NCBI GenBank assembly: GCA_009845425.1
Contig: VXZQ01000014.1
Coordinates: 395,783-459,782, forward strand
Source of the DNA: Holophagales bacterium
GTDB taxonomy: Bacteria; Acidobacteriota; Thermoanaerobaculia; Multivoradales; Multivoraceae
Length of the DNA: 64,000 nucleotides
Direction: 5' to 3'
Positions 9,171 to 21,302 of the stretch are shown here, one piece after another (position 1 is the stretch's first letter; the number at the start of each line of letters is the position of its first letter). A model generated the notes under the pieces. That model did not search any database. It was not told the DNA's origin and saw only the letters and a program-made list of their open reading frames with translations. The position numbers and the translations under genes are program-made.

Positions 9171-9769
9171 TCGAGGCGCCCGGGGTGTCCGACCGGGGGG
9201 GTGCGCGCCTGGTCGTCGGACACTCGGCGGCGCTGGCCGCGAAGCTCGATCTGGGCGCCAGCATCGCCATAGCGGGCGTGTGCCTGACCGTGGTGGAGCA
9301 GGACGAGGTTGATGGAGCCGCGCGAACCGTGTTCGATCTGTCCCCGGAGACGCTGAGCCGAACGACGCTCGGCGCGCTGCGCGCCGGCGACGACGTGAAT
9401 CTCGAGCCGCCGCTCTCGGCCGGGGACCCGTTGGGCGGCCACTGGGTCCAGGGGCACGTCGACACGACGACCCGGGTAACGCGCGTGGAGGAGCAGGGGG
9501 ACCACCGCGTCGTCACGTTCCACGTTCCGGCCGGACTGGAGACGGGCGTCGTGCTCAAGGGCAGCATTACGATCGACGGTGTGAGCCTGACCGTCGCGGC
9601 GCTCGACGAACGGACCTTCGACGTGGCGCTGATCCCGCACACCCTCGAGGTGACGACCCTTGGCGGTCTGAAGCCGGGCGACCGGGTGAACGTGGAGGGA
9701 GACGTCCTCGCCCGCTACGTCCAGAAGGCGGTGGAGGCCGCGGTTGCGGCCGCGCTCGAGTCGAAGTAG
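9134..9769 (+). CDS. ribE: Riboflavin synthase (alpha subunit)
   Basis: Dismutates two 6,7-dimethyl-8-ribityllumazine molecules to riboflavin and the pyrimidine precursor. The 211-residue protein has the diagnostic start MFTGIVTERG and two homologous lumazine-binding barrels (about 1-97 and 98-195). Repeated motifs are CLTVV / SLTVA and FDLSPETL / FDVALIPHTL. The segment GGHWVQGHVD opens the second barrel. The open frame reaches back to 8966 inside ribD, but only ATG 9134 gives the conserved N-terminus. It overlaps the ribD 3' end by 37 nt. The gene is often called ribC or ribE depending on the species. Confidence 0.95.
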   Translation: MFTGIVTERGRVVEAPGVSDRGGARLVVGHSAALAAKLDLGASIAIAGVCLTVVEQDEVDGAARTVFDLSPETLSRTTLGALRAGDDVNLEPPLSAGDPLGGHWVQGHVDTTTRVTRVEEQGDHRVVTFHVPAGLETGVVLKGSITIDGVSLTVAALDERTFDVALIPHTLEVTTLGGLKPGDRVNVEGDVLARYVQKAVEAAVAAALESK

Positions 9770-9773
9770 TCAA

Positions 9774-10847
9774 GTGACGTCCCTCACGCTTCGGGAACAC
9801 GTCGCCGAACCCGCGAACCTCTGGATTCGTCACAGCTTCTCCCGCTGGCCGCTGGTCGGGGACGACGGACGGCTGTGCTGCGATTTCGCCACCGGCGGAT
9901 TACGGACCGCGGACACCGGACCGGCGCCGGCCGCCTCCGACGTTTGGCGACTCGTCCGCAGGGCCGCCGACGTCGTCTACGTTCCCCCGCTCCCGGCCGA
10001 CTCCGCTCCGCTCCGCGCAGCGATCGTCGATGCCGCGGCCGCTGCCGGCGCGCCCCTCGTTCTGCACGTCGTGGCGGGAGGCGTTTCGGTCGCGCTGGCC
10101 GCCGGTTGGCAATGGCTGCGGCAGTACGCCCCTCATTCGCCGCAGCCCGCGTCCGGCGTCAGCCCCCTCAGCCCCGTTGTCGTCGCGGCCGCCGAGCTTC
10201 CCGAAAACGCCATCGTCGCTGTCGACCTGCTTGACTGCCTGGTTGCGGAGGCGGCCCTGCTGCAGGAGAAGCTACTCGAGGGTCCCCAGCCCGACCTGCC
10301 ATTCGCGCCAGTCCCGGCCCGGCACGCCACTCTCGTCTGGCCCCTCGTCGGTGGCTGGACGGACCGACCGGGGGTCCTGGAGACGGCCATGCCCCGGCTC
10401 GTGGCCGCCGGGGCGCGTCGCGTCGTGCCTTGCGCGATGACGTTCGATGCCCGCGAGCGCCACCTCCTCGCCGAACGTCTGGAACGGACGTGGCCCGAGG
10501 CCTTCGACGCCGTGTTTCACGGTGACGATTCGCCCCCGGACGAGTCGGCCTTCCGAACTGCCGCCGAAGCCGCCGGTCTCGAACATCGCCTGCCGCGGCC
10601 GCTGCCCGCGCCACCGCTGCCTGCAAGACTCCGCCTCGCCCGCGAACTCGCGGGCCACCTGATCGAGCTCGGCGACGTCGCCGTCACCGGCGGCGACGCC
10701 TACTACCGGGCCGCACGTTTCCTCGACCGGGACGAAATCGAGATCGAAGCCGCCGCCCGCGAGGGCAACCTCGGCGTCCTGCCGTGGCTCGAGGATCCGG
10801 CCAGGCGGGCGGTGGAGCAGTGGCTTACCGCACGGCGGGAAGACTGA
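9774..10847 (+). CDS. Protein of unknown function
   Basis: I do not recognise this 357-residue protein. It is Ala/Pro/Arg-rich and apparently soluble, with no clear signal peptide and no metal-binding Cys cluster. The second half has an alternating strand/helix look (LVWPLVGGWTDRPG, then RRVVPCAMTFDARERHLLAERL, then FDAVFHGDD) and a helical C-terminus containing GGDAYYRAARFLDRDE. GTG 9774 lies 4 nt after the ribE stop and gives a compact N-terminus (VTSLTLREHV); a TTG at 9744 would overlap ribE. It is co-directional with ribD/ribE and 6 nt before the HAD gene, so it may be co-transcribed with them. That is the only functional hint. Confidence 0.7.
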   Translation: MTSLTLREHVAEPANLWIRHSFSRWPLVGDDGRLCCDFATGGLRTADTGPAPAASDVWRLVRRAADVVYVPPLPADSAPLRAAIVDAAAAAGAPLVLHVVAGGVSVALAAGWQWLRQYAPHSPQPASGVSPLSPVVVAAAELPENAIVAVDLLDCLVAEAALLQEKLLEGPQPDLPFAPVPARHATLVWPLVGGWTDRPGVLETAMPRLVAAGARRVVPCAMTFDARERHLLAERLERTWPEAFDAVFHGDDSPPDESAFRTAAEAAGLEHRLPRPLPAPPLPARLRLARELAGHLIELGDVAVTGGDAYYRAARFLDRDEIEIEAAAREGNLGVLPWLEDPARRAVEQWLTARRED

Positions 10848-11505
10848 CACCCGATGCACCTGGTCGTCTTCGACGTGGACGGAACACTGGTCGAGTCCGA
10901 GGACTTCGACGGCTTTCTCTACGCCCGGGCGATCAGGAACGCGCTGAAGATCGATGTCGACGAGGACTGGGCCGGGTATCGGCACCAAACGGACAGCGGC
11001 ATCCTGAACGAGGTCCTGGATCGCAACGGAGCCGGAGGCGACCGCTCCCAGGCTCACGTTTCCGTCAAGCGGGAGTTCATCGCCCTCGTAGCCGGCTACC
11101 TCGCTGCCCGCGGTGACCGGCTGCCGGAAGTCCCAGGCGCCCGCGCCTTCGTGAACCGGCTCGCCGCCCGCCCAAACGTCGCTGTCGCGATCGCCACCGG
11201 CGGCTGGAAGGACACCGCCGCGATGAAGCTCCGGGCCATCGGCCTCGATCCGGACACGCTGAACCTCGCCTCCGGTTCGGACGCCGTAAGCCGCGTCGAG
11301 ATCATGCGGATCGCGGCCAAACGCGCGCTGGGCGGCAGATCAGCCGCCCGCAAGACCTACTTCGGCAACCGGCCGTGGGACCGGGAAGCCAGCCGCCGGT
11401 TGAGCTGGCACTTCATCGGCATCGGCCCGGACGTTGAGCACAGCACCCGGTTCGACGACCTTCTGGACCAGGAGTCCCTCGACGGCGCCTTGGCTCTAAC
11501 GGCTC

Positions 11506-12993
<1,488 letters not shown>

Positions 12994-12996
12994 GGC

Positions 12997-13869
12997 TCAG
13001 CTCGACTCCACGTTCCAGAACGCCTCGTCCGCGAACAGGTCGGAGATGAGGCGGGCCACGCCGCCGGAGGCTCTGCCGCCGATCCGCAGCACGTCCTGGT
13101 GGTCGACCGCTTCGTCCACGAGCCCCACGCCCATGTTCGTGACCAGGGAGAAGCCGAGCGCGCGGAGTCCCATGTGGCGGGCGGCGATCACTTCGAGCAC
13201 GGTCGACATGCCGACCAGGTCGGCTCCCAGGGTGCGGTAGGCGCGGATCTCGGCGGGGGTTTCGAAGGACGGTCCGAGCAGCCCGGCGTAGACGCCCTCG
13301 CCGACGGGGATTCCGGCCTGTGTCCCGAGGTCCGCGAACCGGCGGCGCAGGCCGGGGTCGTAGGCATCCGCCAGGTCGGGGAACTGCGGCCCCCAGGCGG
13401 CCGGCAGCCGGCCTCTCAGCGGGTTCAGGCCGGTCAGGTTGATGTGGTCGGCAATGGCCACGATCGAGCCGGGCGGCAGGTCCGCACGCAGCGAACCGGC
13501 GGCGTTCGTGACGACCAGCGACCGCGCGCCGAGCAGGGCGCTGAGCCGCACCAGGTAGACGACCTGGGCCGGCGTGTAGCCCTGGTAGGCGTGCAGCCGG
13601 CCGCGGCTGTAGAGCACCAGTCTGCCGTTGCCCGTCCGCACGAGTTCTGCGGTCACTGCGTGGCCCTCGATCGCCTCGACCTCGAAGGGGAACAGGTCGG
13701 AGAACGGCCACGGGCCCGCCGCCGGCTCACCGAGGTCCAGGCTCAGGCCGGAGCCGGTGACGAGGAGGGCCTCCGGGATTGGGATCCCCGACTCCAGCCA
13801 GCGGCGCCGGCTCTCCTCGAGTTCGGCCGCGAGACTCCTGTCCGGGCCGGTATCCTTGTGTCCATTCAC
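12997..13869 (-). CDS. punA: Purine-nucleoside phosphorylase (trimeric PNP family)
   Basis: Phosphorolysis of guanosine/inosine-type nucleosides to free base and ribose-1-phosphate. Signature features are the phosphate-binding GSGLS near the N-terminus, RLHAYQGYTPAQV, VVTNAAGSLR, the purine-site segment GLLGPSFETPAEIRAY and VGMSTVLEVIAARHMG. A start at GTG 13869 gives 290 residues (VNGHKDTG), similar to family size. An in-frame ATG at 13917 would add 16 residues, and I cannot exclude it. The gene is divergent from hpt and 3 nt upstream of lysS. With hpt, apt, mtnP and the pyrimidine phosphorylase it forms part of a scattered nucleoside-salvage set. Confidence 0.92.
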   Translation of the reverse strand: MNGHKDTGPDRSLAAELEESRRRWLESGIPIPEALLVTGSGLSLDLGEPAAGPWPFSDLFPFEVEAIEGHAVTAELVRTGNGRLVLYSRGRLHAYQGYTPAQVVYLVRLSALLGARSLVVTNAAGSLRADLPPGSIVAIADHINLTGLNPLRGRLPAAWGPQFPDLADAYDPGLRRRFADLGTQAGIPVGEGVYAGLLGPSFETPAEIRAYRTLGADLVGMSTVLEVIAARHMGLRALGFSLVTNMGVGLVDEAVDHQDVLRIGGRASGGVARLISDLFADEAFWNVESS

Positions 13870-13932
13870 GGCGTTCTCTCGCGTCGCCCGCTCCAGGCTT
13901 GGAGTGCGGCAGACCATATCCTGAGGAGTTCG

Positions 13933-14472
13933 ATGACCGAAGACGGCATGCCGCGCGAGTTGATATCGAGGGAAGTGCTCGACCGACGGGTCGACGAACT
14001 GGCCGCCGAGATCGAGAGGGACTACGCCGACAGCGAGGAGCTGCTCTGCGTCGGTGTGCTGAAGGGGTCCGTCTTTTTCATGTCCGACCTCCTGCAGCGT
14101 CTGTCCCGGCCGCTCGTGGTCGACTTCTTCCAGACTTCGAGCTACCGGGGTGAGACGACGTCGCCCGGTGAGGTGCGGATCCGCCGGGACCTCGATCACT
14201 CCCTGGCCGGGCGCGACGTCCTGCTCATCGAGGACATCGTGGACACCGGCTACACGATGCGGACGATCATGGCGCTGATGGGGTTCAGGGGGGCGCGCTC
14301 CGTCCGGCTCTGCGTGCTGCTCGACAAGGCCTGCAAGCGGGAGACGCCGGTGCAGATCCACTACCGCGGCTTCGAGGTGGACGACGTGTTCGTCGTCGGC
14401 TACGGCCTGGACTACGACGACCGCTACCGCAACCTGCCGTACATCGGCGTGCTGGAGGGCGCTTCGGAGTAG
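13933..14472 (+). CDS. hpt: Hypoxanthine(-guanine) phosphoribosyltransferase
   Basis: Purine salvage enzyme converting hypoxanthine or guanine with PRPP to IMP or GMP. The 179-residue length is typical. The PRPP-binding loop EDIVDTGYT begins at about residue 100. Other family segments are GVLKGSVFFMSDL, the flexible-loop region FFQTSSYRGETTS, and YGLDYDDRYRNLPYIG at the C-terminus. A clear Shine-Dalgarno (TGAGGAG, 13922-13928) decides ATG 13933 over a much longer upstream open frame. The gene is divergent from punA, 63 bp apart, and 12 nt before the LolC-like gene. Confidence 0.96.
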   Translation: MTEDGMPRELISREVLDRRVDELAAEIERDYADSEELLCVGVLKGSVFFMSDLLQRLSRPLVVDFFQTSSYRGETTSPGEVRIRRDLDHSLAGRDVLLIEDIVDTGYTMRTIMALMGFRGARSVRLCVLLDKACKRETPVQIHYRGFEVDDVFVVGYGLDYDDRYRNLPYIGVLEGASE

Positions 14473-14484
14473 CCTCACGTCGCC

Positions 14485-15698
14485 GTGGGGTTCGTCTGGC
14501 ACATAGCCGTCAGGTACTTCCGCTCCACCCGAGCGGACGCGCACATCCGGGCGTTGTCCACCCTGACGGCGGGCGGTCTGGCGGTGGGTACGGCGGCGCT
14601 GGTGCTGGCGCTGGCGGCGCTCGCCGGCTTCCAGAACCTCCTGCTGGAAGACCTGGCGCGGCATACGCCGGCCCTCCAGATCGAGCTCGGCGGCGGGAGC
14701 GTTTCCGGAAGTGCCCTCCAAGGCGCGGCAACGACGGAGCCGGTGCGGGGCCTCGCCGCATTGGCGGCCGCGACGAACGGCGTCGACGGCGTCCAGGAGC
14801 TGCTCTATGCGCGAGGCTGGCTGGCCGATGACGACCGTCCGATCGCGGTCGAGGTGCTGGGTTACGAGAAGACACCGCCGCCGTGGATCCCGGTCCGGGG
14901 GGAGGCGACGCCCGGGCTGATCGTGCCCGTCTCCGTGGCGCTGCGGATGGGGCTCGCCGTGGGCGACATGGTTCGCGTCGTCTCTCCTCGCCCCGGCCTC
15001 ACGCCGGTCGGGCCCCAACCACGGACGCGGATGCTACCGGTCGACCTGATCTACAGGTCGGACCGGGCCGAGGACACGGACGATCCAGTGCTGGTGCCGC
15101 TCGAGCAGGCTTCCGCCCTGTTCGCACGGGGCGACAGGCGACTGGACCTGACGCTTGCCCCGGAGGCGGATCCGGAGCAGGTCGGCGACTTCCTGCGGCA
15201 GGGGATCGATCCGACCGTGGCGACGGTGACGACCTGGAGGCAGGCCAACCGGGCGCTTCTGTTCGTGCTGCGCCTCGAGAAAGGCCTTGTCTTCTCCGCG
15301 GTAGCGCTGATCGTGGCCGTCGCCTCGTTCGCCCTGCTCGCGGCTTTGTCGATGGTGCTCTCGAGCAAGCGCGCCGAGGTCGGCGTGCTGGCGGCGATGG
15401 GTGCGCCGCCTGCCCGGTTGCAGCGGGTGTTCCTGCTACTCGGCGCGCTGCTGTCGGTGGGCGGCGCCGGCTTCGGAGGCGCGGCTGGTGCGGGGCTCGC
15501 CGCCTTCCTCGACCGTTACCGCGTGATCTCCACGCCGTCGGACGTGTACGTCGTGGATTACGTGCCTTTCCTGGTCCGGGGCACGGACGTGCTCGTCGTG
15601 CTGCTTGTGACTGTCGTGTTCACTGCCGCGGCCGCCGTGATCGGGGCGCGCAAGGCGAGCCTTCTTCACCCGGTCGAGGCGATGCGGAGTGCGCGCAC

Positions 15699-15702
<4 letters not shown>
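14485..15702 (+). CDS. LolC/LolE-type ABC transporter permease
   Basis: Membrane subunit of a MacB/FtsX-type ABC system that, with the ATPase encoded next to it, would release lipoproteins from the inner membrane for transport to the outer membrane. The 405-residue layout fits LolC/E: a cytoplasmic N-terminus (VWHIAVRYFRSTRADA), one span at about 25-48, a periplasmic domain of about 220 residues, then three spans (about 268-295, 315-345, 370-392). The FtsX core includes SFALLAALSMVLSSKRAEVGVLAAMGA. The start is GTG 14485. It has a GTGA overlap with the ATPase gene. A single permease gene, not a LolC/LolE pair, suggests a homodimeric (LolF-like) or related exporter. Confidence 0.87.
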
Positions 15703-16373
<671 letters not shown>

Positions 16374-16383
16374 ACTCCGGTCC

Positions 16384-18834
16384 GTGTTCGAGAAGTACAA
16401 CGAGAAGTCGCGCCGAGCGCTCTTCTTCGCCCGCTACGAGGCGAGCAAGCTGGGCAGTCGGGTCATCGAGTCGGAGCACATCCTGCTCGGCATCCTGCGC
16501 GAGGGAGAGGAGTCGATCATCGAACTCCTCCAGCGCCTCCAGGTCAAGCCGGAGGATCTGCGCCGCGAGATAGAGGGCGAGCGGGTGTTCGTCGAGCGAA
16601 TCTCGTCGACCGCCGAACTGCCGTTGTCGGAGGAGTCGAAGAGGATCCTGGCCCACGCCTCGCACGAGGCAGAGAGCATGGTTCATGCCGCGGTCGGCTC
16701 CGAGCATCTGTTGATCGGCATCATGCGGGTCGACGGCTGTCTGGCCCAGCGCGTTCTCGCGGAGCGCGGACTCGAGGTTGCGACGGTGCGCGAAGAGGTC
16801 GCGACCATCGCTCGCGAGCGCGCCAGCAGGCGCGGCAAACAGGAGTTGCCCTTCCTGACGGAGTTCGGCCGCGACCTGACCGCGCTCGCGCAGCAGGACC
16901 AGTTCGACCCCCTGATCGGCCGCGAACAGGAAGTCGGTCGCATCGTCCAGATCCTCGCGCGACGGACGAAGAACAACCCGATCCTGCTCGGGGAGCCGGG
17001 GGTGGGCAAGACGGCCATCGTCGAGGGGCTGGCGCAGCGGGTGTCCCACGGCCGGGTTCCGAAGTTCCTTGCGCGCAAGCGAATCGTCGCGCTCGACCTG
17101 TCCCTGATCGTCGCGGGCACGAAGTACAGGGGTCAGTTCGAGGAGCGCCTGAAGGGCATCCTCAAGGAGCTCGAGGAAGGTGAGGACGTGCTCGTCTTCA
17201 TCGACGAGATCCACGCTCTGGTCGGGGCCGGTTCGGCTGAGGGTTCGCTCGACGCAGCGAACATCCTGAAACCGGCCCTGTCGCGGGGCGAGATCGCGTG
17301 CATCGGCGCCACGACCCAGCGGGAGTACCGCAGGCACATCGAGAAGGACCGCTCGCTGCTGCGGCGATTCCAGGCGGTTCAGATCAAGCCGCCTTCCGCG
17401 GACGAGACCTACGACATCCTGGTCGGCCTGAAGGAGCGTTACCAGGGCTTCCACAACGTCGCCTACGACGATGCCGCGCTGCGCGCCGCGATCGCCGGTT
17501 CCAACCGCTACATCACCGATCGTCATCAGCCCGACAAGTCGATCGACGTGATCGACGAGGCCGGCGCCCGGGTCAAGCTGCGTCGGGTACGGGATACGCG
17601 GCAGGCGCGGCGGATCGAGCAGGAAATCCGGGAAGTGGTGGCCGAGATGAAGGCGGCGATCTCGGACAAGGACTTCGACCGCGCCGTTCGTTTCCGCGAA
17701 CGCGAGATCGAACTCCGGGAAGATCTCGAGAGCATCGAGCAGTTGCATGATCAGGACGTTGAGGATCAGGTCGTGACCACTCGGGACGTGGAGGAGGTGA
17801 TCGCCTCCTGGACAGGGGTGCCGGTGGCTGCCGTACGTGGTGACGAGGCGAAGCGGTTGATGAAGATGGAGGACGTTCTGCGACGCCGGATCGTCGGACA
17901 GGATCGGGCGATCCGGTCGATCAGCCGCGCGATTCGCCGGTCGCGGCTCGGCGTTTCCGATCCCCGCCGTCCGGTCGGTTCGTTCGTTTTCCTGGGCCCG
18001 AGCGGTGTCGGCAAGACGGAGGTCGCCAGGCGCCTTGCCGAGTTCCTGTTCGGCAGCCAGACCGCTCTCATGCGTTTCGACATGAGCGAGTACATGGAGA
18101 AGTACTCGGCTTCCAAGCTGATCGGTTCCCCGCCGGGCTACGTGGGCTTCGAGGAGGGCGGCCAGTTGACGGAGCGGGTTCGGCGGCAACCGTACTCCCT
18201 GATCCTCTTCGACGAGATCGAGAAGGCGCACCCGGACATCATGAACCTGCTGCTTCAGATCCTGGAGGAAGGGAGCCTGACGGATGCCTACGGCAACTAT
18301 GTCGACTTCCGCCATGCCCTGGTGCTGCTGACCTCGAACCTGGGCAGCAAGCTGGTGCTCAAGGGCGGGCGCATGGGCTTCGGCGGGCTGTCCTCGGAAG
18401 AGGACTTCGGCCGCATCAGGGAGGAGATCGAAGCCGAACTCCGCCGCAGCTTCAGCCCCGAGTTCATCAACCGCATCGACGAGACGATCGTGTTCAATCC
18501 GCTGGGTCGGGAGGAGTTGCGCGCGATCACCTGCCTCCTGCTCTCCGATGTGAACGAGACGCTTGCCGACCGGGGTCTGGCCGTCGAAGTCACGAGTGAG
18601 GCGCGGGAATGGCTCCTGGAGCAGGCGGGCATCGATCCGTCGACCGGAGCCCGTCCGTTGCGGCGCACGATCCAGCGTCACGTTCAGGATGCGGTGTCAG
18701 ACTTGCTGATCCAGCGCCCCGACGATTCCGTCGAACGCATCCGCGTGGATCTGGCCCAGGAGGAACTGGTCCTGGAGATCGTTCAAGGCGCCGCCCCTAC
18801 CGTTGAGGAGGAACCTGCTCTTGCGGAATCCTGA
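16384..18834 (+). CDS. clpC: ClpC-type AAA+ protease chaperone
   Basis: Hsp100 unfoldase that feeds substrates to ClpP. The 816-residue order is: two Clp-N repeats (about 1-145), AAA-1 with Walker A GEPGVGKT (203-210) and FIDEIHALVGAG, a UVR motif in the middle domain (about 410-450), and AAA-2 with Walker A GPSGVGKT (538-545). The D2-small domain includes FINRIDETIVF. The UVR motif and short middle domain point to ClpC, not ClpB. A GYVGFEEGGQLTE pore loop is present. GTG 16384 gives the canonical N-terminus (FEKYNEKSRRALFFA). No clpP or McsAB-type adaptor gene is in the window. The 3' end overlaps bamA by 14 nt. Confidence 0.94.
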   Translation: MFEKYNEKSRRALFFARYEASKLGSRVIESEHILLGILREGEESIIELLQRLQVKPEDLRREIEGERVFVERISSTAELPLSEESKRILAHASHEAESMVHAAVGSEHLLIGIMRVDGCLAQRVLAERGLEVATVREEVATIARERASRRGKQELPFLTEFGRDLTALAQQDQFDPLIGREQEVGRIVQILARRTKNNPILLGEPGVGKTAIVEGLAQRVSHGRVPKFLARKRIVALDLSLIVAGTKYRGQFEERLKGILKELEEGEDVLVFIDEIHALVGAGSAEGSLDAANILKPALSRGEIACIGATTQREYRRHIEKDRSLLRRFQAVQIKPPSADETYDILVGLKERYQGFHNVAYDDAALRAAIAGSNRYITDRHQPDKSIDVIDEAGARVKLRRVRDTRQARRIEQEIREVVAEMKAAISDKDFDRAVRFREREIELREDLESIEQLHDQDVEDQVVTTRDVEEVIASWTGVPVAAVRGDEAKRLMKMEDVLRRRIVGQDRAIRSISRAIRRSRLGVSDPRRPVGSFVFLGPSGVGKTEVARRLAEFLFGSQTALMRFDMSEYMEKYSASKLIGSPPGYVGFEEGGQLTERVRRQPYSLILFDEIEKAHPDIMNLLLQILEEGSLTDAYGNYVDFRHALVLLTSNLGSKLVLKGGRMGFGGLSSEEDFGRIREEIEAELRRSFSPEFINRIDETIVFNPLGREELRAITCLLLSDVNETLADRGLAVEVTSEAREWLLEQAGIDPSTGARPLRRTIQRHVQDAVSDLLIQRPDDSVERIRVDLAQEELVLEIVQGAAPTVEEEPALAES

Positions 18835-21280
18835 TCGAAAGCTCCTTCGACGGCTGGCATGGCCGGGCGCGCTGCTCGCCGCCTTCGTGCTGGCCGTACC
18901 GGCCGCCGGCCAGTTGCTGGTCGGCCGGCCGATCGTGTGGGTCGAGTACGCCGGCGTCGAGACGCTGAGCGAAGACAGCCTGAACTACTACCTGGACATC
19001 GAGGCCGGAAAGCCCTGGGATCCCGGCCGCGTGAACGAGCGGATCAAGGACCTCTGGGAGCGCAAGCTGATCGATGACATCTCGATCGCAGCCGAGGCGC
19101 AGGGCGATGGGGTTCTGGTCCGTGTGACGCTCACGGAAAGACCGCTCCTGGTCTCGCTCGAGTACGACGGTCTCAAGAAAGTGAAGCGGAGCGACATCGG
19201 CGACATGACGGACCGGGAGCGGATCTCGGTCTTCGAGGGATTGCCGCTGGACCTGGGCGAGCTGGCGCGTCTCGAAGAGGCGATCAAGAAGCTCTACGAG
19301 GAGCGCGGCTTCCGGTTCGCGGGCATCCACGTCGAGATCCAGGACGCGGGCCTGGGCGAGAAGCGGGTGCTGATCACGGTCGACGAAGGCGGGAGAGTCA
19401 AGATCGGCCAGGTCGACTTCGAGGGCAACGAGGTGTTCTCGGCCGGCCGCCTCCGGCGGCAGATGGAGAAGACGAAGAAGTCGAACCTCCTGACCCGGAT
19501 CCGGAAGCGCGACGTGTTCAACTCGGCCACGGTCCAGGAGGATCTCGACAAGGTCAAGGGTCTTTACCGCCAGTTCGGCTACAAGGACGTCGAGGTCGGC
19601 GAGCCCGAACTCGACGTGATCGAGCGGAAGCCGAACGCCGAACGCATCGAGGACCGCAAACGGCAGCTCGCCCTGGTGATTCCGATCGAGGAGGGTCCGC
19701 GCTGGAAGCTGGGCGAGGTCCAGGTCGAGGGCGCCGAGGTTCTGCCCGAGGGCCTGCTGGTTGCCATGTTCAAGGATCCCAAGGGCGGCTGGCTGCGCTC
19801 GGACATCCTCGATGAGGGTGTCGAGCAGATCGGGGAGCTGTATCGGAACAGCGGCTACATCTTCGCCGACGTGAAGATGGAGATCGTCGAGCGCGAGGAC
19901 CTGGTTGCCGACATCCTGGTGACCGTCGAGGAGAACGACCAGTTCAGGATCGGACGGATGGAGTTCACCGGCAACGACCGGACCCGCGACCGGGTGCTCC
20001 GCCGCCAGATGTTGCTCAAGGAAGGCGACGTCTTCAACTCGGGCATGCTGCGCACCAGCCTGCTGCGGCTCAGCCAGCTCGAGTACTACGTCGTCAACGA
20101 GGACGATCCGGTCGAGGTCGACTACGACACGGACGACAAGCAGGTCGACATCACCGTCAAGGGCACGGAAACCGGCCAGACCGAGGTTCAGTTCGGCGGC
20201 GGTTACAGCGAACTCGACGGCTTCTTCGTCCAGTCGGCGTTGCGCACCCGGAACTTCCTCGGCCGCGGCGAGACCGTTGGCGTGTCGATCCAGACGGGCC
20301 GCTACCGAGACATCTTCGACGTCTCGTACTACATGCCCTGGGTCAAGGACCGTCCCCAGAACTTCGGGATTCAGCTCTTCAACCGGGACACGGACTTCGA
20401 CCTCCTGATCGACCAGCGCTACCGAAGCAAGGAGGCCGGCGGCGTCCTCAGCTACGGCCGCTCGTTCCGTCGCTGGGAACTCGTGCAGTTGGCCTACAGC
20501 AACATGGACATCGAGAGCTACCAGTCGCAGACGTTCTACTTCTTCGACAACCCGGAACAGAGCGACGACCCGACGAGCGACACATTCGAGCAGGCGTTCG
20601 AGTTCAACCGCCGCTCGGTCACGGCCACCTACCAGTACGACAGTCACAACAGCCGCCTCGAGCCGACCCAGGGCAGGCGCCTGGTCGCATCCCTCGAGTA
20701 TGCGGGCGGCCCCCTTGGCGGCGAGTCCTTCTTCATCCGCCCGTCGCTGAACGCGGCGATTACCGTGCCGCTGACGAACCGCGGGCTGCGGACGGTGGGG
20801 CGGGCGAACATCCAGCTCGGCTACATCGAGCCGTTCGGGGAGGACGGCGCCGGCAACCTGCGCGAGCTGTTCTTCCTGGACCGCTACCTTCTGGGCGGCG
20901 AGAACAGCCTCCGCGGCTTCGCGTTCCGTTCCATCTGGGTGCGTGATCCGGAAACCGGCCGCACCCTTCTCGACCGGAACGGCTTCCCCCAGGGCGGCAA
21001 CAAGAGCGTGGTGATCAACCTCGAGCACCACACCCTGGTCAACGGTCCTTTCCGCGTCGTGACCTTCTTCGACGCCGGCAACGTCTACGGCGACGACCAG
21101 GACGTCGACTTCAACCACATGCGAATGTCGGCCGGCATCGAGCTTCGGGTCAACGTGCCCATCCTTGGAGCTCCGCTCCGCTTCATCTACGCTACGAACC
21201 TGAATCCGCTGGACAACCTCGGAGGCGTCGACCGGGAGCGGTTCGACAGCTTCGACTTCAGCATCGGAACCAGCTTCTGA
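18821..21280 (+). CDS. bamA: Outer-membrane protein assembly factor BamA
   Basis: Omp85-family core of the machine that inserts beta-barrel proteins into the outer membrane. TTG 18821 is chosen over TTG 18803 because AGGAGG (18807-18812) sits 8 nt upstream. The 819-residue product has a signal peptide (LLRRLAWPGALLAAFVLAVPAAGQ), five POTRA-like repeats (about 25-415; repeated patterns such as VDFEGNEVFS, VQVEGAEVLP and MEFTGNDRTRDRV) and a C-terminal 16-strand barrel ending in Phe. VRGF-like motif: SLRGFAFR. The 5' end overlaps clpC by 14 nt, in another frame. Next is ompH, as in the classic bamA-skp-lpxD-fabZ-lpxA order. Confidence 0.93.
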   Translation: MRNPDRKLLRRLAWPGALLAAFVLAVPAAGQLLVGRPIVWVEYAGVETLSEDSLNYYLDIEAGKPWDPGRVNERIKDLWERKLIDDISIAAEAQGDGVLVRVTLTERPLLVSLEYDGLKKVKRSDIGDMTDRERISVFEGLPLDLGELARLEEAIKKLYEERGFRFAGIHVEIQDAGLGEKRVLITVDEGGRVKIGQVDFEGNEVFSAGRLRRQMEKTKKSNLLTRIRKRDVFNSATVQEDLDKVKGLYRQFGYKDVEVGEPELDVIERKPNAERIEDRKRQLALVIPIEEGPRWKLGEVQVEGAEVLPEGLLVAMFKDPKGGWLRSDILDEGVEQIGELYRNSGYIFADVKMEIVEREDLVADILVTVEENDQFRIGRMEFTGNDRTRDRVLRRQMLLKEGDVFNSGMLRTSLLRLSQLEYYVVNEDDPVEVDYDTDDKQVDITVKGTETGQTEVQFGGGYSELDGFFVQSALRTRNFLGRGETVGVSIQTGRYRDIFDVSYYMPWVKDRPQNFGIQLFNRDTDFDLLIDQRYRSKEAGGVLSYGRSFRRWELVQLAYSNMDIESYQSQTFYFFDNPEQSDDPTSDTFEQAFEFNRRSVTATYQYDSHNSRLEPTQGRRLVASLEYAGGPLGGESFFIRPSLNAAITVPLTNRGLRTVGRANIQLGYIEPFGEDGAGNLRELFFLDRYLLGGENSLRGFAFRSIWVRDPETGRTLLDRNGFPQGGNKSVVINLEHHTLVNGPFRVVTFFDAGNVYGDDQDVDFNHMRMSAGIELRVNVPILGAPLRFIYATNLNPLDNLGGVDRERFDSFDFSIGTSF

Positions 21281-21302
21281 CGCCTCACGGAGAACTACGA
21301 AG

